From positions 42,035,437-42,099,436 of the forward strand of contig NW_024041150.1 of the NCBI RefSeq assembly GCF_014851395.1: a stretch of 64,000 nucleotides of DNA, given 5' to 3'. The notes beneath the pieces are model-generated. The model saw only the letters and a program-made list of their open reading frames with translations. It was not told where the DNA came from and did no database searches. Positions within the stretch are counted from its first letter, which is position 1, and each line of letters opens with the position of its first letter. The DNA comes from Micropterus salmoides (lineage: Eukaryota > Chordata > Actinopteri > Centrarchiformes > Centrarchidae). The translations under genes were made by a program, and so were the position numbers. Of the stretch, positions 32,684 through 44,952 are shown piece by piece.

Positions 32684-32910
32684 TGTAGTATAGAAGAAAG
32701 CAGCAAAGACACGAAAAATAGCACATTAAAGAAATTCTGAGTAGATGAAGGAGAACATGTTCATGGTCTGGTCTCACGAGTTCTTCAGTGTGAGTGTGAC
32801 CTCGCACGGGATCAACCTTCAATCTAATCAATGTGCAGTCACACACAAGGTCATTGTCATACAGCAGAACTAGCGAGATGAGCATATATATATATATATA
32901 TATATATATA

Positions 32911-34536
32911 CACTACCGTTCAAAAGTTTGGGGTCACATTGAAATGTCCTTATTTTTGAAGGAAAAGCACTGTACTTTTCAATGAAGATAACTTTAAACT
33001 AGTCTTAACTTTGAAGAAATACACTCTATACATTGCTAATGTGGTAAATGACTATTCTAGCTGCAAATGTCTGGTTTTTGGTGCAATATCTACATAGGTG
33101 TATAGAGGCCCATTTCCAGCAACTATCACTCCAGTGTTCTAATGCTACAATGTGTTTGCTCATTGGCTCAGAAGGCTAATTGATGATTAGAAAACCCTTG
33201 TGCAATCATGTTCACACATCTGAAAACAGTTTAGGTCGTTACAGAAGCTACAAAACTGACCTTCCTTTGAGCAGATTGAGTTTCTGGAGCATCACATTTG
33301 TGGGGTCAATTAAACGCTCAAAATGGCCAGAAAAACAGAACTTTCATCTGAAACTCGACAGTCTATTCTTGTTCTTAGAAATGAAGGCTATTCCATGCGA
33401 GACATTGCTAAGAAATTGAAGATTTCCTACAACGGTGTGTACTACTCCCTTCAGAGGACAGCACAAACAGGCTCTAACCAGAGTAGAAAAAGAAGTGGGA
33501 GGTCGCGTTGCACAACGGAGCAAGAAGATAAGTACATTAGAGTCTCTAGTTTGAGAAACAGACGCCTCACAGGTCCCCAACTGGCATCTTCATTTAATAG
33601 TACCCGCAAAACACCAGTGTCAACATCTACAGTGAAGAGGCGGCTGCGGGATTCTGGGCTTCAGGGCAGAGTGGCAAAGAAAAAGCCATATCTGAGACTG
33701 GCCAATAAAAGAAAAAGATTAAGATGGGCAAAAGAACACAGACATTGGACAGAGGAAGACTGGAAAAAAGTGTTGTGGACGGATGAATCCAAGTTTGAGG
33801 TGTTTGGATCACAAAGAAGAACGTTTGTGAGACGCAGAACAAATGAAAAGATGCTGGAAGAATGCCTGACGCCATCTGTTAAGCATGGTGGAGGTAATAT
33901 GATGGTCTGGGGTTGCTTTGGTGCTGGTAAGGTGGGAGATTTGTACAGGGTAAAAGGGATTCTGAATAAGGAAGGCTATCACTCCATTTTGCAACGCCAT
34001 GCCATACCCAGTGGACAGCGCTTGATTGGAGCCAATTTCATCCTACAACAGGACAATGACCCTAAACACACCTCCAAATTGTGCAAGAACTATTTAGAGC
34101 AGAAGCAGGCAGCTGGTATTCTATCGGTAATGGAGTGGCCAGCGCAGTCACCAGATCTGAACCCCATTGAGCTGTTGTGGGAGCAGCTTGACCGTATGGT
34201 ACGCAAGAAGTGCCCATCCAACCAATCCAACCAATCCAACTTGTGGGAGCTGCTTCTGGAAGCGTGGGGTGCAATTTCTCCAGATTACCTCAACAAATTA
34301 ACCGCTAGAATGCCAAAGGTCTGCAATGCTGTAATTGCTGCAAATGGAGGATTCTTTGACGAAAGCAAAGTTTGATGTAAAAAAGATCTTATTTCAAATA
34401 CTAATCATTATTTCTAACCTTGTCAATGTCTTGACTCCATTTTCTATTCATTTCACAATGTATGGTGGTGAATAAGTGTGACTTTTCAGGAAAACACAAA
34501 ATTGTTTGGGTGACCCCAAACTTTTGAACGGTAGTG
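32911..34536 (+). mobile_element. Complete Tc1/mariner-type transposon with perfect TIRs
   Basis: The 1626-bp element begins CACTACCGTTCAAAAGTTTG and ends with its exact inverted complement; the perfect inverted repeat is about 27 bp. TA dinucleotides flank it (32909-32910 and 34537-34538). It is inserted in a TA/CA microsatellite, so the exact TA target is ambiguous. It carries the intact transposase at 33323-34375. Confidence 0.9.
33323..34375 (+). CDS. Intact Tc1-like transposase, DD38E spacing
   Basis: Single open frame of 350 aa inside the transposon at 32911-34536. The N-terminus (about 1-110) holds a paired-like helix-turn-helix region (RQSILVLRNEGYSMRDIAKK) and a second HTH around TGPQLASSFN. 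The catalytic triad is visible: D154 in WTDESKFEVFG, D244 in QQDNDPKHT and E283 in SPDLNPIELLW. Between the second D and the E there are 38 residues, against 34 in classical Tc1/Sleeping Beauty types; this spacing fits the DD38E sister group of Tc1 (I recall the name Intruder). An imperfect SNQ repeat occurs at 299-305. There are no stops or frameshifts, so the copy could be recent and possibly active. Confidence 0.9.
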   Translation: MARKTELSSETRQSILVLRNEGYSMRDIAKKLKISYNGVYYSLQRTAQTGSNQSRKRSGRSRCTTEQEDKYIRVSSLRNRRLTGPQLASSFNSTRKTPVSTSTVKRRLRDSGLQGRVAKKKPYLRLANKRKRLRWAKEHRHWTEEDWKKVLWTDESKFEVFGSQRRTFVRRRTNEKMLEECLTPSVKHGGGNMMVWGCFGAGKVGDLYRVKGILNKEGYHSILQRHAIPSGQRLIGANFILQQDNDPKHTSKLCKNYLEQKQAAGILSVMEWPAQSPDLNPIELLWEQLDRMVRKKCPSNQSNQSNLWELLLEAWGAISPDYLNKLTARMPKVCNAVIAANGGFFDESKV

Positions 34537-34540
<4 letters not shown>

Positions 34541-34569
<29 letters not shown>

Positions 34570-34570
34570 G
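34541..34570. repeat. TA/CA microsatellite
   Basis: (TA)n followed by (CA)n; together with the (TA)n run at 32884-32910 it is the split target of the Tc1-like element. Confidence 0.9.
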
Positions 34571-34589
34571 GTATACACAGAGACATGTC

Positions 34590-37500
34590 TGTGGGAGACT
34601 ACTAAGATCTTAGACGTGAAGAAGCAAGCAGATGGGACGGAAGAATCTTAGAAATGTTTTCAGACAACAGGAAGCAGTATAATTTAAATTATATGATCAT
34701 TTGAAGGATGTAGTTTGTGCTGCTGTTAAATCCTACTGAATTAAAACACAAAGGTTGTCGTGGTTACTTTAATAATTTGTTTGTGAATAGAAATATACAA
34801 CGATCAGCTATAAGAAGGTCTCCCTGACCCGTCCAGGCCTGGACTCCACTGTGTGTTCTGACACCTTTCTATCAGAACCAGCATCAACTTTTTCAGCAGT
34901 TTGACCTACAGCAGCTCGTCCGTTGGACCACACGGGTCAGCCTTCGCTCCCCAAATGAATCAATGAGCCTTGGCCGTCCACGACCCCGTTGCCAGCTCAC
35001 CACTTTTCCTTCCTTAGACCACGTTTGTTAGGTACTGACCACCGCAGACCGTTTTGGGGATATTCTAACATATTAATGAGGACAAAATGTTTACTTGCTG
35101 CCACCAAACAGCAGATGACCGAAGCATTCATCTTTATTTGACTCCCGTGATTCAGAGTCAGAGCAAGATGAAGAAACAAACACCTCGCGTTGTGGCACAA
35201 AGACCTTTGAACAGCAAAGTTAAAAGATTAAGAGGCAATCAACCTCTTAGTATGCAATGGACATGTGAATATGTGCTGAAATGCCACTATTTTAGGAGAA
35301 CAAAAGGTTGGGATGTGGTCACGTAATAATACAGCTGATATGCTGTATGTGAAGCACAGTGGTTTGGTGTTCGGCAGAAAAACCTCTTAGAAAAACTGTA
35401 CAGTGGAGCCTCTGTCTCCATCCCAGCAGACAGTTTGAGAGACATGCAATGTTGTAAGACTGACCCCGAATAGTCGAAGATTCGATGGGCGGGAGCTTCG
35501 CAGCGAAACAAGGATCATGCCATTTTGGTGATATGGGGGTGCTCAGTTTACACAGAACTACCAGTTTCCTCCCAATAAGTTAATATACAGGCTATTACAA
35601 TATACATTTAATGTTTAATGATGTAAATAAAAATGTATAAAGAATAAAATTTTAATTAAATGTTTTTAACGTGAGTGAATAAATCCAGAACTGTAATCCT
35701 AACCCTGGGTGGTCAGTGCACATGTGTAGGCGTAGCGTGTGTGTGTGTGTGTGCGTGTAGGTGGAGAATAGAAACACTCGCTGAAGAGACCGAGCCCCAG
35801 CTTCACTGATGTTGTGCCGAGTTGTCCGCACCTTGCAGGACTTTCGGATAATTCCGTTGATGTAGCACACAATGAATGTTTTATCGTTTTTAAATAGTCG
35901 GCTGCTTGAAATAGACCTGCGAGGAACCGCGACGTGCCTGCAGTTGTCGACAGCACGGAGTCGACTGCTCTGCCACGACACGCAGACGGGTAACATGTCA
36001 GAATGTAACTTACTCCATACTTGGATCTTGAGCAGAAAGATTAGCATATGTGCTAAGTGGTGTGGAAACACTAACAGGAAGCACAGCCAAACAATAGAAA
36101 GCTGTTATATAGAATACCAACCTAATAACCTGTCTACCTCACTGTGAGGATGAGACTGGGAATCATTTTATGTGTAAGGCTTGCTCTAAACATTGTTTCC
36201 TGCTTTTGGAGATGCTTGATTAAGATGGTTATGTTATATATTGCTGTGCTACAGCCACCAGGGGAAATATTGGTTTTGCAGATATTGCAAGTAGCTCAAT
36301 CCATGCTCAGTTAGCTCTCCTAGCAAAATGTTCAGGTCTACCGGCGTACTGCTGATGCACTGCGTAGTTTGCGCGTCATTGAATTGAATAGATCAGCCCC
36401 TTGTCACCGGTACCCGATCCAGCTATTTGAGTCAGAATCAGGCTGACATCAGTATAGGATCGGTGCATCCCAAGTCAAATAGTCATGCATTCAGGTTTCC
36501 TCGCTTAATCCCCAACCAGACAGACATTTATACGAATAGCTTGCAGTGAACAGACACCTCAGCCAGCATAATGTCTTCCTGTTGAGCTCATTGCTGGAAG
36601 ACGTGTAGTAAACCCAGCCACTGTGCATTTAAGCAAGACAGTAGAAAAGGCGACTGTAGTCATGCCACTCTGCACAGAGGTTGAGATGCAGGAGATTCAG
36701 CTAATATACGGGGCGGTGTACCAAGACATGATTATCCACACTGACCTTTACACAGCTGCAAATATGTCAGTGTAAAAACTGTAAGTTGTAAAATGAGATC
36801 TTTGAATGAATTTAACAGTAGATTCAGATACACGATGAATCAGAACGATTTCTTGTAAATGGACTAAATCTGGGTCGAATATTTCCTCTGTGTCATTTTT
36901 CATTTGTAGTCACATATTTTGGAGGGAAAAAAAAAGCGTAGAAGATTACAAAAAATGTGTGAATGTATTAATTACAATGCTCTTTAGTCAAACACAATAA
37001 AATCAATGGGTTACTTTAAACTTGCTTCAACAAACCTTTGTTAAAAAGTGAGCATCTGGTAACATTTGTCACCAGATCACTAAACTAAAACACCCTTTGT
37101 TGCCTGATCTATTTAAACAAGCAATAATCTTTACACAGAGTCGGTACCTTTTAGAAAAAGGTGACCCTAGACCTAGAGCAGAGGGGGTCATGGGGGCAAC
37201 ATTGAGAAACAAAGACAACATCATTCCTGCAGGTGCTGCTCCTGTAAACAGCCATTAACCTGAACGTCCATCACAGCGTTCAAGGACACAAACGTTTAAA
37301 AAAAGTCAGTCATTCTGACAAGTTTCCATCCAAAAAGGTAATAAACCAAACATTCAGAGCAAAAAACCTGAATGAAAGCAGAGAATATAACACACCGTTT
37401 GCTTCACCTCCCATAATCTCCTCATTGCTCAGTGCTAGAAAGAACAAACACCTCTCTGTACAGTAGCACAAACTACGTCCTCCAAAATAATCAACCGAAC

Positions 37501-37600
37501 ATTTAACCCTTCATGAAGGAGAATTTGTAACATGACTTAAATCTAGCTAGCTGTACCTAATAAACTGGACCACGCATGCTCCCATCATCCTGACGGGACA
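34590..37600. other. Intergenic sequence without recognised genes
   Basis: 34870-35060 resembles an interspersed fish repeat (ttcagcagtttgacctacag, taggtactgaccaccgcaga). A (TG)n tract is at about 35737-35752. No open frame here has convincing family motifs. Confidence 0.4.
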
Positions 37601-37638
37601 CTTTTCTGTTGGACTCTTACCTCGTTTTGTGCTCTGGG

Positions 37639-39361
37639 AGTCCACTCTGAGGTCTAGATGACTCCGCCTCCTGTGCTTCCTCTTCACAGACTGACCTCTG
37701 CAAGGAAATAATACAAACAATTAAAAAAATATAAAAATCCTTCAATTTAATTCTGTGTGTCAGCGTTATTCCCTTAAATACATAACTAATGTAATACTGG
37801 GTAACATTATATAATAGTGGAACCTTGTATTTGTTATCTGATGATCCGGGTTCCCCAGATCCTCCTCATCTAGGCTGGTTCTCTGTACTGTCTCCTCAGC
37901 AGACTCCTCCTCCTCATCTTCACCCTCCTCTTCCTCAGCGTGGCCTAGGATGTCCCGGCTCCCCGAGTCCTCCACATCTGAACAAAAAAACGTTAAAGGA
38001 GAAAGAGTCAAAAAATGTATTTTGCTATATTCGATGTATTGAGACAACAAAATGTGCTTCATGCAGCTTTTCTTCTTTAACCTTTTAGAAGAGTACAGTG
38101 GTGCAATTAAGTACTATTACCACACTGTAAAAAAGCTCTCTACCTACACTTTAGCCTATGTGCAGTCCCTGTGGTCGCTGGAGCTTGTGGTTCTCCTTCT
38201 TCCAGACCATCTGTTCACTGTGGAGTACTATCTTTGTTGTCCAGACTAATATCTGTCCATGCCGTGCATGTTTTGTGTAATTTTCTGTTAGCGACCAGAA
38301 GGACTGAACATAGGCTACAGGGTAGGTGGAAAGAGATAGACTATAACCTGCCTAGTAGATATAAGCATACATCTATCCATCTATCACACAATTTAAAATA
38401 CACTTCAACAATAACACTGTAAGCTAGGCCTAAACCAGATAGATTTACAGCTGGTAAATGTGGAGCTAATTGTAATTACTTTATATAGTGCTTAAACTAT
38501 AATTCTTATATTTTGCATCATAGTAACTAAATGTATTAAATAAAAGGTAGTGGAGTAAAAGTACAATATTTGCCTCTAAACTGTGGTTGAGTTGAAGTAT
38601 CAAGCGGCAGAAAAGTATGTTAAAGTGGATATAAAGACGCACTCTGCTCAGATCTGTGCTGCTCCTCCTCTGCAGGGAGTTCAGCTGCTCCTCCAGCCGC
38701 CGGCTCACAGACAGGAAACTGGTGATCTGGATCAGAAACAGACAGCAGGGTTTGTTTTTAATGCAAGAAAACTAGATCACCATCAGAGCTCTGTTCTTCA
38801 GCTTTGCCAAATCAATATTAAATAGATAAAAATATTCACCCATCTGATTATTATATTTTGTTAATCTAAATGCGCAAAGAAGTACCACAACATGGTACTG
38901 TACTACTTTCCATCACTGTTCCCATTAGGGTGAAATTTAACTGTGATTAAATCTTACTGCAGATTAAAAGTACTGAAAACTAGCTCATTAAAAATTCTCT
39001 ATTAAAAAATAAAAAGATCATGGTCCAGGAAACCCCTGGTTAAGATTTTTATATTAAATAACCAGATTTTTTAATGGAGTTTGGTGCAGTTTTGAAGCAA
39101 CAGTTGTTCCTCACCTGTCCTACAGAGAGAGACCCGAGGCTGCAGCACCGCCTCCAGCTGCCTCCTCTGCCGGTCGATCTCCTGCCTCAGACCCGAAGCC
39201 TCCTCCTCGTACCCGGCTACGGTTCTCTCCACAACCGCGAAGATTTCCTGCGCGGCTGTTGTCAGTTTCTCTGCGATGAATCCTCTCAGGATCTCTGTTT
39301 TGGACAGTTTATAGTCCACAGAGTCCACCGAGGAGACAAACAGCACGTTGACTGTCTCCAT
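37639..39361 (-). CDS. Partial gene with the N-terminal exon type of teleost C2H2 zinc-finger proteins
   Basis: Exon 1 coding part is 39361-39115: METVNVLFVSSVDSVDYKL, then LRGFIAEKLTTAAQEIFAVV, VERTVAGYEEEASGLRQEID and a C-terminal QPRVSLCRTG before donor gtgagg. The pattern (LR.F..EKLT.AA.EIF...E.T...YEEE) is known from first exons of fish C2H2 zinc-finger genes. Candidate next exons on the same strand are 38726 to about 38643 (DHQFPVCEPAAGG), 37975 to about 37827 (very acidic, EEEEGEDEEEESAEET) and about 37700 to 37639 (basic, KRKHRRRSHLDL, donor gtaaga). No zinc-finger exon is seen down to 34.6 kb. The donors of the middle exons are weak, so the model beyond exon 1 is uncertain; the gene may be truncated. 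An upstream Met at 39439 is possible, but 39361 fits the family. Confidence 0.45.
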
Positions 39362-39483
39362 TTGTTCCCGAGAAAGTCTCAAGTTTGACCAGAGACGTAT
39401 TTTTTCAGTGGCCTCCAGGTGGCACTGCTTCGGTTGCACACAATAATGTCCGACTGAAAATCATCACAAATCAAAGGTTTCCG

Positions 39484-39605
39484 CAGTCTTCTTCTTCTTC
39501 TTCTTCTTCTTCAGTTCGAGGTGCATCACCGCCACCTACTGTGCTGGAGTGGAGGCCAGAGTTCCCTCTTTCCCTCAGTAGACGACAAAGAAATTTAAAT
39601 CCTCC
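39484..39605. repeat. (CTT)n microsatellite plus interspersed repeat
   Basis: cttcttcttcttcttcttct followed by ggtgcatcaccgccacctac, a repeat associated with GAA tracts in fish genomes. It lies just upstream of the zinc-finger-like first exon. Confidence 0.6.
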
Positions 39606-39837
39606 TCAGTCATAGAGTTTCTTTAAAAATCTCAAACAAGTCTTTATTTTTTCTTGCCTCAATGCTAAATAAATTTCATTTATTGCATTAATTCATTTCA
39701 GTGTGTCTTTGTATCATCATCAGGCTCTGAACTCTTAAATCCTTCCTGTTTGACTTCCAGCTGGGTTCTCAGCACTGACTTCTCTATCAGGCAGACACAG
39801 TCAGTGAGTTTCAGACGCTGACAGAAGTTTGCTCTCC

Positions 39838-39867
39838 TTTTGTGCAGCTCGGCAGTGAGGTCAAAAC
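39838..39867 (-). pseudogene. Orphan relic of the Fc-receptor-like second signal exon
   Basis: On the minus strand the intron end, acceptor (ctctttag) and most of the 36-nt exon (coding LTSLPSCT-like residues) match genes A, C, D and E. The end of the exon is altered and the donor gtgagc is replaced by gagagc. Conserved flanking intron sequence extends on both sides to about 39905 and 39770. No Ig exons or exon 1 are found within several kb. It marks another lost unit of the array. Confidence 0.65.
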
Positions 39868-39905
39868 TAAAGAGAAATCACACTCGGATTGGTCTGAGGT
39901 TTTAT

Positions 39906-41320
39906 TGCAGACACACTGTAGCTTCAGAGAAGATGGAGACACTGATTCTCACTAAACACTCTCCAGCTTTAAGATGAATACATTGTGTTTTTGTGTATTT
40001 GGCATCTGTATTAGGTTTTAACCACTCATTTTCAATATTATTCATTTCAACAGTAAGGATAATGTAATAAAACACCAGACTTTTCTGTTAATGGTAACTT
40101 GAAGGCAACACATGTGGCTTGGAAAACCAGGAAGGGGGAATTAAATAAAAGACAAATTTAATGACCTAGGGAATTAATTAAGGTTCAAATATATTATTAT
40201 ATATTTGAACCATAATTAAAAGGAGAAAATGTAGAAAAAGGGCACAGAGGGTCATTACTGACGAGGCAGAGGTGTGTTTCAAAATACCAAATGTGTTTAT
40301 TTTTAATGAAGCAAGAGTAATAAACAAACTGGAAGCTGGAAGTGCTGAAAAAAAAGGAAACACAATTAGAACTCTGATAAAATGGTAGGATTGATAATTG
40401 ATAATTTGATAACCTCAAAATAAATTCAGATAAAGCAGGAACTTAATATAGCCCCTGCAAAATAACTTTATACAAAACTAAGTAGAGGTCACTTGTGGAG
40501 AGGCAGACTACACTGAGGAGTGCCCAGGAGTGCTACCACTACCCACTTTAAGTGCAGCACTGCAAACCTCACAGCATTACTCACGGCAAAATTGCGCAGT
40601 CTATATTGTGTCCCCGTGCAATTACTCACCTGCAAAAAAGTGAAGGGACCTTGCCAGGGTACCTACCCTCCCAACAAGATAGCACCCTGCTCTAAAAATA
40701 TAAACTAAAAACAATAGGAATCAAACAAATTAACATACAATCACCCAGTTGGCCGGACAAATGGCAAACTGAATCACAAAAAACCCACACGAGAGAGTCC
40801 AATTAATGTAAATCAAATATAAAGCTAAATGAATACAAGTTAGACTAACTGAATGGGCAAAGCAGAACTAAACTGAACATCAAACTAGCAAACCAAAAGG
40901 GCTAAACAGCAGAGGTCTAAACACAGGAGGGAACGGGAAAAGCGCCGAAAACAATCAGCCAGGCTCAACCTTACTGTGTTAAAATACATTTAGAACCATT
41001 AACCTACTCACCACCCATGAGATGGGCCATGAAGGCACAACAAACACCAGTCACAGGGCAGGAGGGGCTTCCTAGAGGGTTCCTAACAGTGCTTCAAACA
41101 GAAAGTAATAAATTATAATCAGCTGTTTGAGGTAAAGATGTGCATGAAAGTGTTCCTTTCACATACCTGGGGCTACAAACACCAACCACTCAGGGACAGA
41201 TCAGGAAGCAGAGCAAAGAAACTCACACACGCACACCTGCTAGTAGCATAATAACAAAAATTTGGACAGAACAGATCGTTCTTACAGATCAGCCATTGAA
41301 GAAATGTTTGTCCCATCTTA
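39906..41320. other. No gene recognised
   Basis: A short inverted repeat (ggttcaaatatat / atatatttgaacc) lies at about 40182-40213. 40470-41100 is C/A-rich and could be retroelement-derived, but no coding motif or clear ends are visible. Confidence 0.4.
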
Positions 41321-41323
41321 CTA

Positions 41324-41985
41324 ATGCTGCGTTCCAAGCAACTTGGAACTGGGAAATTTCCAACCTCCAACGAGAAAAACTATCCTGGAACGCCGCTTGA
41401 AGTTGGATTTCCTACTTGTGAACTCGAAGAAAAACTAATCGGAGACTTCACGAGTAGCAGCTGAATGACGTCAGAAAACAATGTCAGCCTCTCTGGAAGC
41501 ACACATTGTAAATGGTAAACCATAAACTAAAAGGCAACAAAAAGTATATTTGCATGTATTTAAATTAAAATAATACATATGGTCATATAGTAAAACCTGT
41601 TCTGCATGTATGTTGATGAAGAAATATGTTTTGCACATTAGGTAGCTGACTACAGTAAAGAATCTCATAAAGTCATCTTTTCTGCACGTTATTGTTAAAA
41701 ATGGCAAAACACTGACTGACTTGAGGGCTACTAACTTCTATAGCCAGAGGGGTTCACAGAACTAGTAATGTATGAGCTATTTATGTCAGTTGTTGCCATC
41801 CTTTTAATTAACACCTAAAGTACTGCCGAGGGTGCAACCGGTGTGTACACTTTGTCACTGTCAGCCATGATTTTCGTTCACTTTTGGCGTCATGCACCAC
41901 CATGCACCTGGAATGCTTTGATGTCGGAAGTCGGAAGTCTCAACTGGGAAATATCCCAGTTCTGACCGGTCTCGAACACGGCATA
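41324..41985. mobile_element. Harbinger-like MITE with imperfect inverted ends
   Basis: Left end taatgctgcgttccaagcaa; right end ctcgaacacggcata is its imperfect inverted complement, and further inside ttggaactgggaaatttcca pairs with aactgggaaatatcccagtt. TAA/ATA-type flanks suggest a 3-bp duplication. No transposase. Confidence 0.55.
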
Positions 41986-42390
41986 AGGCCCCATCTACAC
42001 TTCTGGGTTTTTATTTCAAAACGGAGACCTTTTGTTACGTTTGTGCCTCCACACTAAAATGGCGGAAACGAAGATCTAAAACGTAGAAGTTTGGAAACAC
42101 TGCCGATCCCGTTTTCCGTTTCGAAACTCCGGAGTGAGTTTTAGTGAAGACGGGCAAAAACGGAGGACTTTAGAAACGATGACGCAGACGCTCACGCTCG
42201 GCTCTCTGATTGGGTCTTATAAGTCATGCAAAGCAGACACTGTGTGCACTGACAGAGTTTTTGAGTTGGTGTTTTTATTTAAATATTCTGCCTACATTTG
42301 TACTGGGCATGTTGCTGTTTACTTTGTGATGATTCCCAGTCTGTTTTCCGCCGCCACACTCCCGTGTTACATTCAGTAACAGTCCCAGCT
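41986..42390. repeat. Second DNA-transposon-type repeat directly adjoining
   Basis: Starts aaggccccatctacacttct with ttcaaaacggagacctttt and gaaacgatgacgcagacgct, a repeat pattern familiar from fish genomes (hAT-like MITE by recollection). Right end not defined. Confidence 0.4.
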
Positions 42391-42999
42391 CGTTATTAGT
42401 GCATGCAAAAAAAAAAATCTAGTCTTTGTCTGTATTTCTTTATTCTTTGGCCAATACTCACACAGTTAGTTTATGATCGCAGAGATGGACACTGCTCATT
42501 ATGATGAAATATTATTATTGTTTTCTAGCTTCCCAAGACACAGCTCCATCCCCTGCAGATCCAGTGCTATCAGTGTTGAGAATTACCCTGTTCTTAAAGG
42601 GGCTGATGGGAATGTCATTAGTTCTGCAGGTATTGGTCATAAAGCAAAGTGTTGGACACATTAAATTGTTGACCTGATGATGGCGCTAGATTAAAAGTCA
42701 GAGGATCATCAATCTTATTACAGTTCTTCCTGAGGGAAACATTAATGTCTGAACCCGAAATCCATGAAGTTTCTGAGACACAGGTTTGATGGTTGTAGCC
42801 TGAGGGCTTTTTACACTAAAGCTAGGTGCCTGGTTACATATATACATAATTACAATTAATAAAGACGACAAAGGACTAAATTAAAGCAAAATCTGTCTGC
42901 CACAAGATGGTATCCAGCTCCTAATACTCCAGGCAGGACAGGGAAGAAACTGGACTTTCACCCAGGAGACCAGTGTTTGGTCACAAAAGTCAGTATTGC

Positions 43000-44947
43000 G
43001 TGTTTGTAATGAAGTCACTTAAATTAAGTATGGTTTGTGAGTTACATAAATAATGTTACCGAATGTAGTGAACAACGGTGTGAATTTGTGCATTTGTGCA
43101 TTTTACATTGAATAAATTTGGAGCTACCCTAAATTCCTTTCTCCTCCCCAGAGAAGATGGGGAGGGGTCAAAGTTGCTTTCTCTAAGTGCTATCCCGACC
43201 ATAAAACTGGCACCTCTTTGATTCCGAAGCTGATAACGCGGGGCCTGACTGTTAAACTGACAAAGGGACACGAACCAGCCATTGGCATCTCCCTGAACAG
43301 CCTATCAAAACTGGCCCCCCACACACGTTTCCGTGGCAACTGACCTTATTCTTTGTTTTATTACCACATCAAAGGGATACTCCTTGTCTCACCTAAGTGT
43401 GACATTGTCCAGGACAGCTGAACTTTCAATGTAAAAGGACTGCAGTCTCCAAGACTCAAGCATTTAATTAAATCTTTAGTTACCTGATTACGTTTGCCTC
43501 TATTTGAGTAGTTATGTTAACTGTTGTTGCTATCTGTTGTTGATATTAGTGCTGAAAAGAAGTTACTTGTGCAGCGTTTTTATTTTCAGCAAGACACTCC
43601 TTCATCTAATGTAATCCAAGCTTTCCTCATGTATAAATATCCTGACCAATAATGTGACAATTGTTTCCTGTTACCAAATGCTTAGAACAGTACAACCGTT
43701 CAACCATTGAGGTTCGATTGTGGAAAATATTTGATATATTATAATACGTGCAAATAGATTTCTTTTCTTTAGACATTAAGTTTAGAAAGGCAGTCCCTTG
43801 GGAAACCTGAGACGCCCCCTGGGGAACCACGCCCCAGGCAACAAAAGCTCTCTTCTCTTCGCTGTTGGCTCTCTTCCACTCTGCTCGGCCCTCTGGACGC
43901 TTCGGCACGCGCGCAGCGTGCCTCGCCAGGCAACGCCCAGACTCGGCCAGCGAAACAAACAGGCCTTTTGTTCGCTTGAAGCTACACACCTGAAGTGCCG
44001 CGACATCGATCTGCCTTCAGTTTGTTTTATTTTCTTTATTTCTTTTGTTTGTTAAAGTTATGAGTCCGTTAAGTTACACCGGACTAATTCAGGAACGACC
44101 AAGTTCCATTTTAAGCCTTTTTCGTCGAGCCAACTTCACCGAGGTCAGACCAAGCCACGTGGTCTCGCCAGCTACAACGAAGGAAACCTGAAAACAGCCG
44201 AATTGCCAGACGGAGGAGGCGTTTTCAATCAGACACGGAGAACCCCGGAGAATCCCTTGCAAAAAAGCCAGGATCGGGCAGCTAGCGTGGGACCCATGCA
44301 ACAGGCCAAAAGCAGGCTGTCGACAAGCAGTAAGACTTAACACACGTTCTGTGATCAGATGTCCATTTTAACTCCTAAATTATGACATTAGTTTACTTTC
44401 ATTAGCTCTTCTATGCCGTATTAGTCAAATGCTTCCCACAATCGAACCTCCAGGCTCATTGTTCAGCAAATGTTTATGTTCCCTGTATCCAACCATCTTT
44501 TTATCACCTTAGTTAGAGAATAAATTCACTGTAATATAACCAAGAGCTGTGTGTGTTGCCTATTTCTAGTTCCTGCCAAGAAAATTGACCCTTTAGATAT
44601 GAGACTGACTGACTGATTTAAGATAATTGAGCGATTATTAACTAACTGATCACTAGTGATAATTGCATAATTATTCAAAACTACCTAGAGGTCCGGAGAC
44701 TCTAGGATTATAACAAATTTAGATTTTATGAATAAAAATTCATAATTGGGTATCAATTCTTATAAATTTATTAAAATGCATAACTAATAAATTTAGGTCT
44801 ACTACACGAAATTACGCAAGTTATATTTTTTAACCCTGACCAAGTAGTTTAGGTGCCTTGACCAAATTGGGACGTTTCAAAAGGAGAACCACTAGTTTTA
44901 TTTTGAAAGTCTAACCGGATGTTGCATTTTTATTATTGCTAACTTGA
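43000..44947. other. Repeat-derived sequence without recognised coding
   Basis: Two inverted segments, ttgaggttcgattgtggaa (about 43708) and ttcccacaatcgaacctcca (about 44434), may be ends of an element of about 740 bp. The short frames inside (for example 43627-43989) have no family motifs. The solo LTR at 44953 is inserted just to the right. Confidence 0.35.
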
Positions 44948-44952
44948 CCGCA

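Noticed and set aside
40182..40213. AT-rich hairpin as a regulatory RNA
   Set aside because: Short and AT-rich; easily chance or a microsatellite-like fold.
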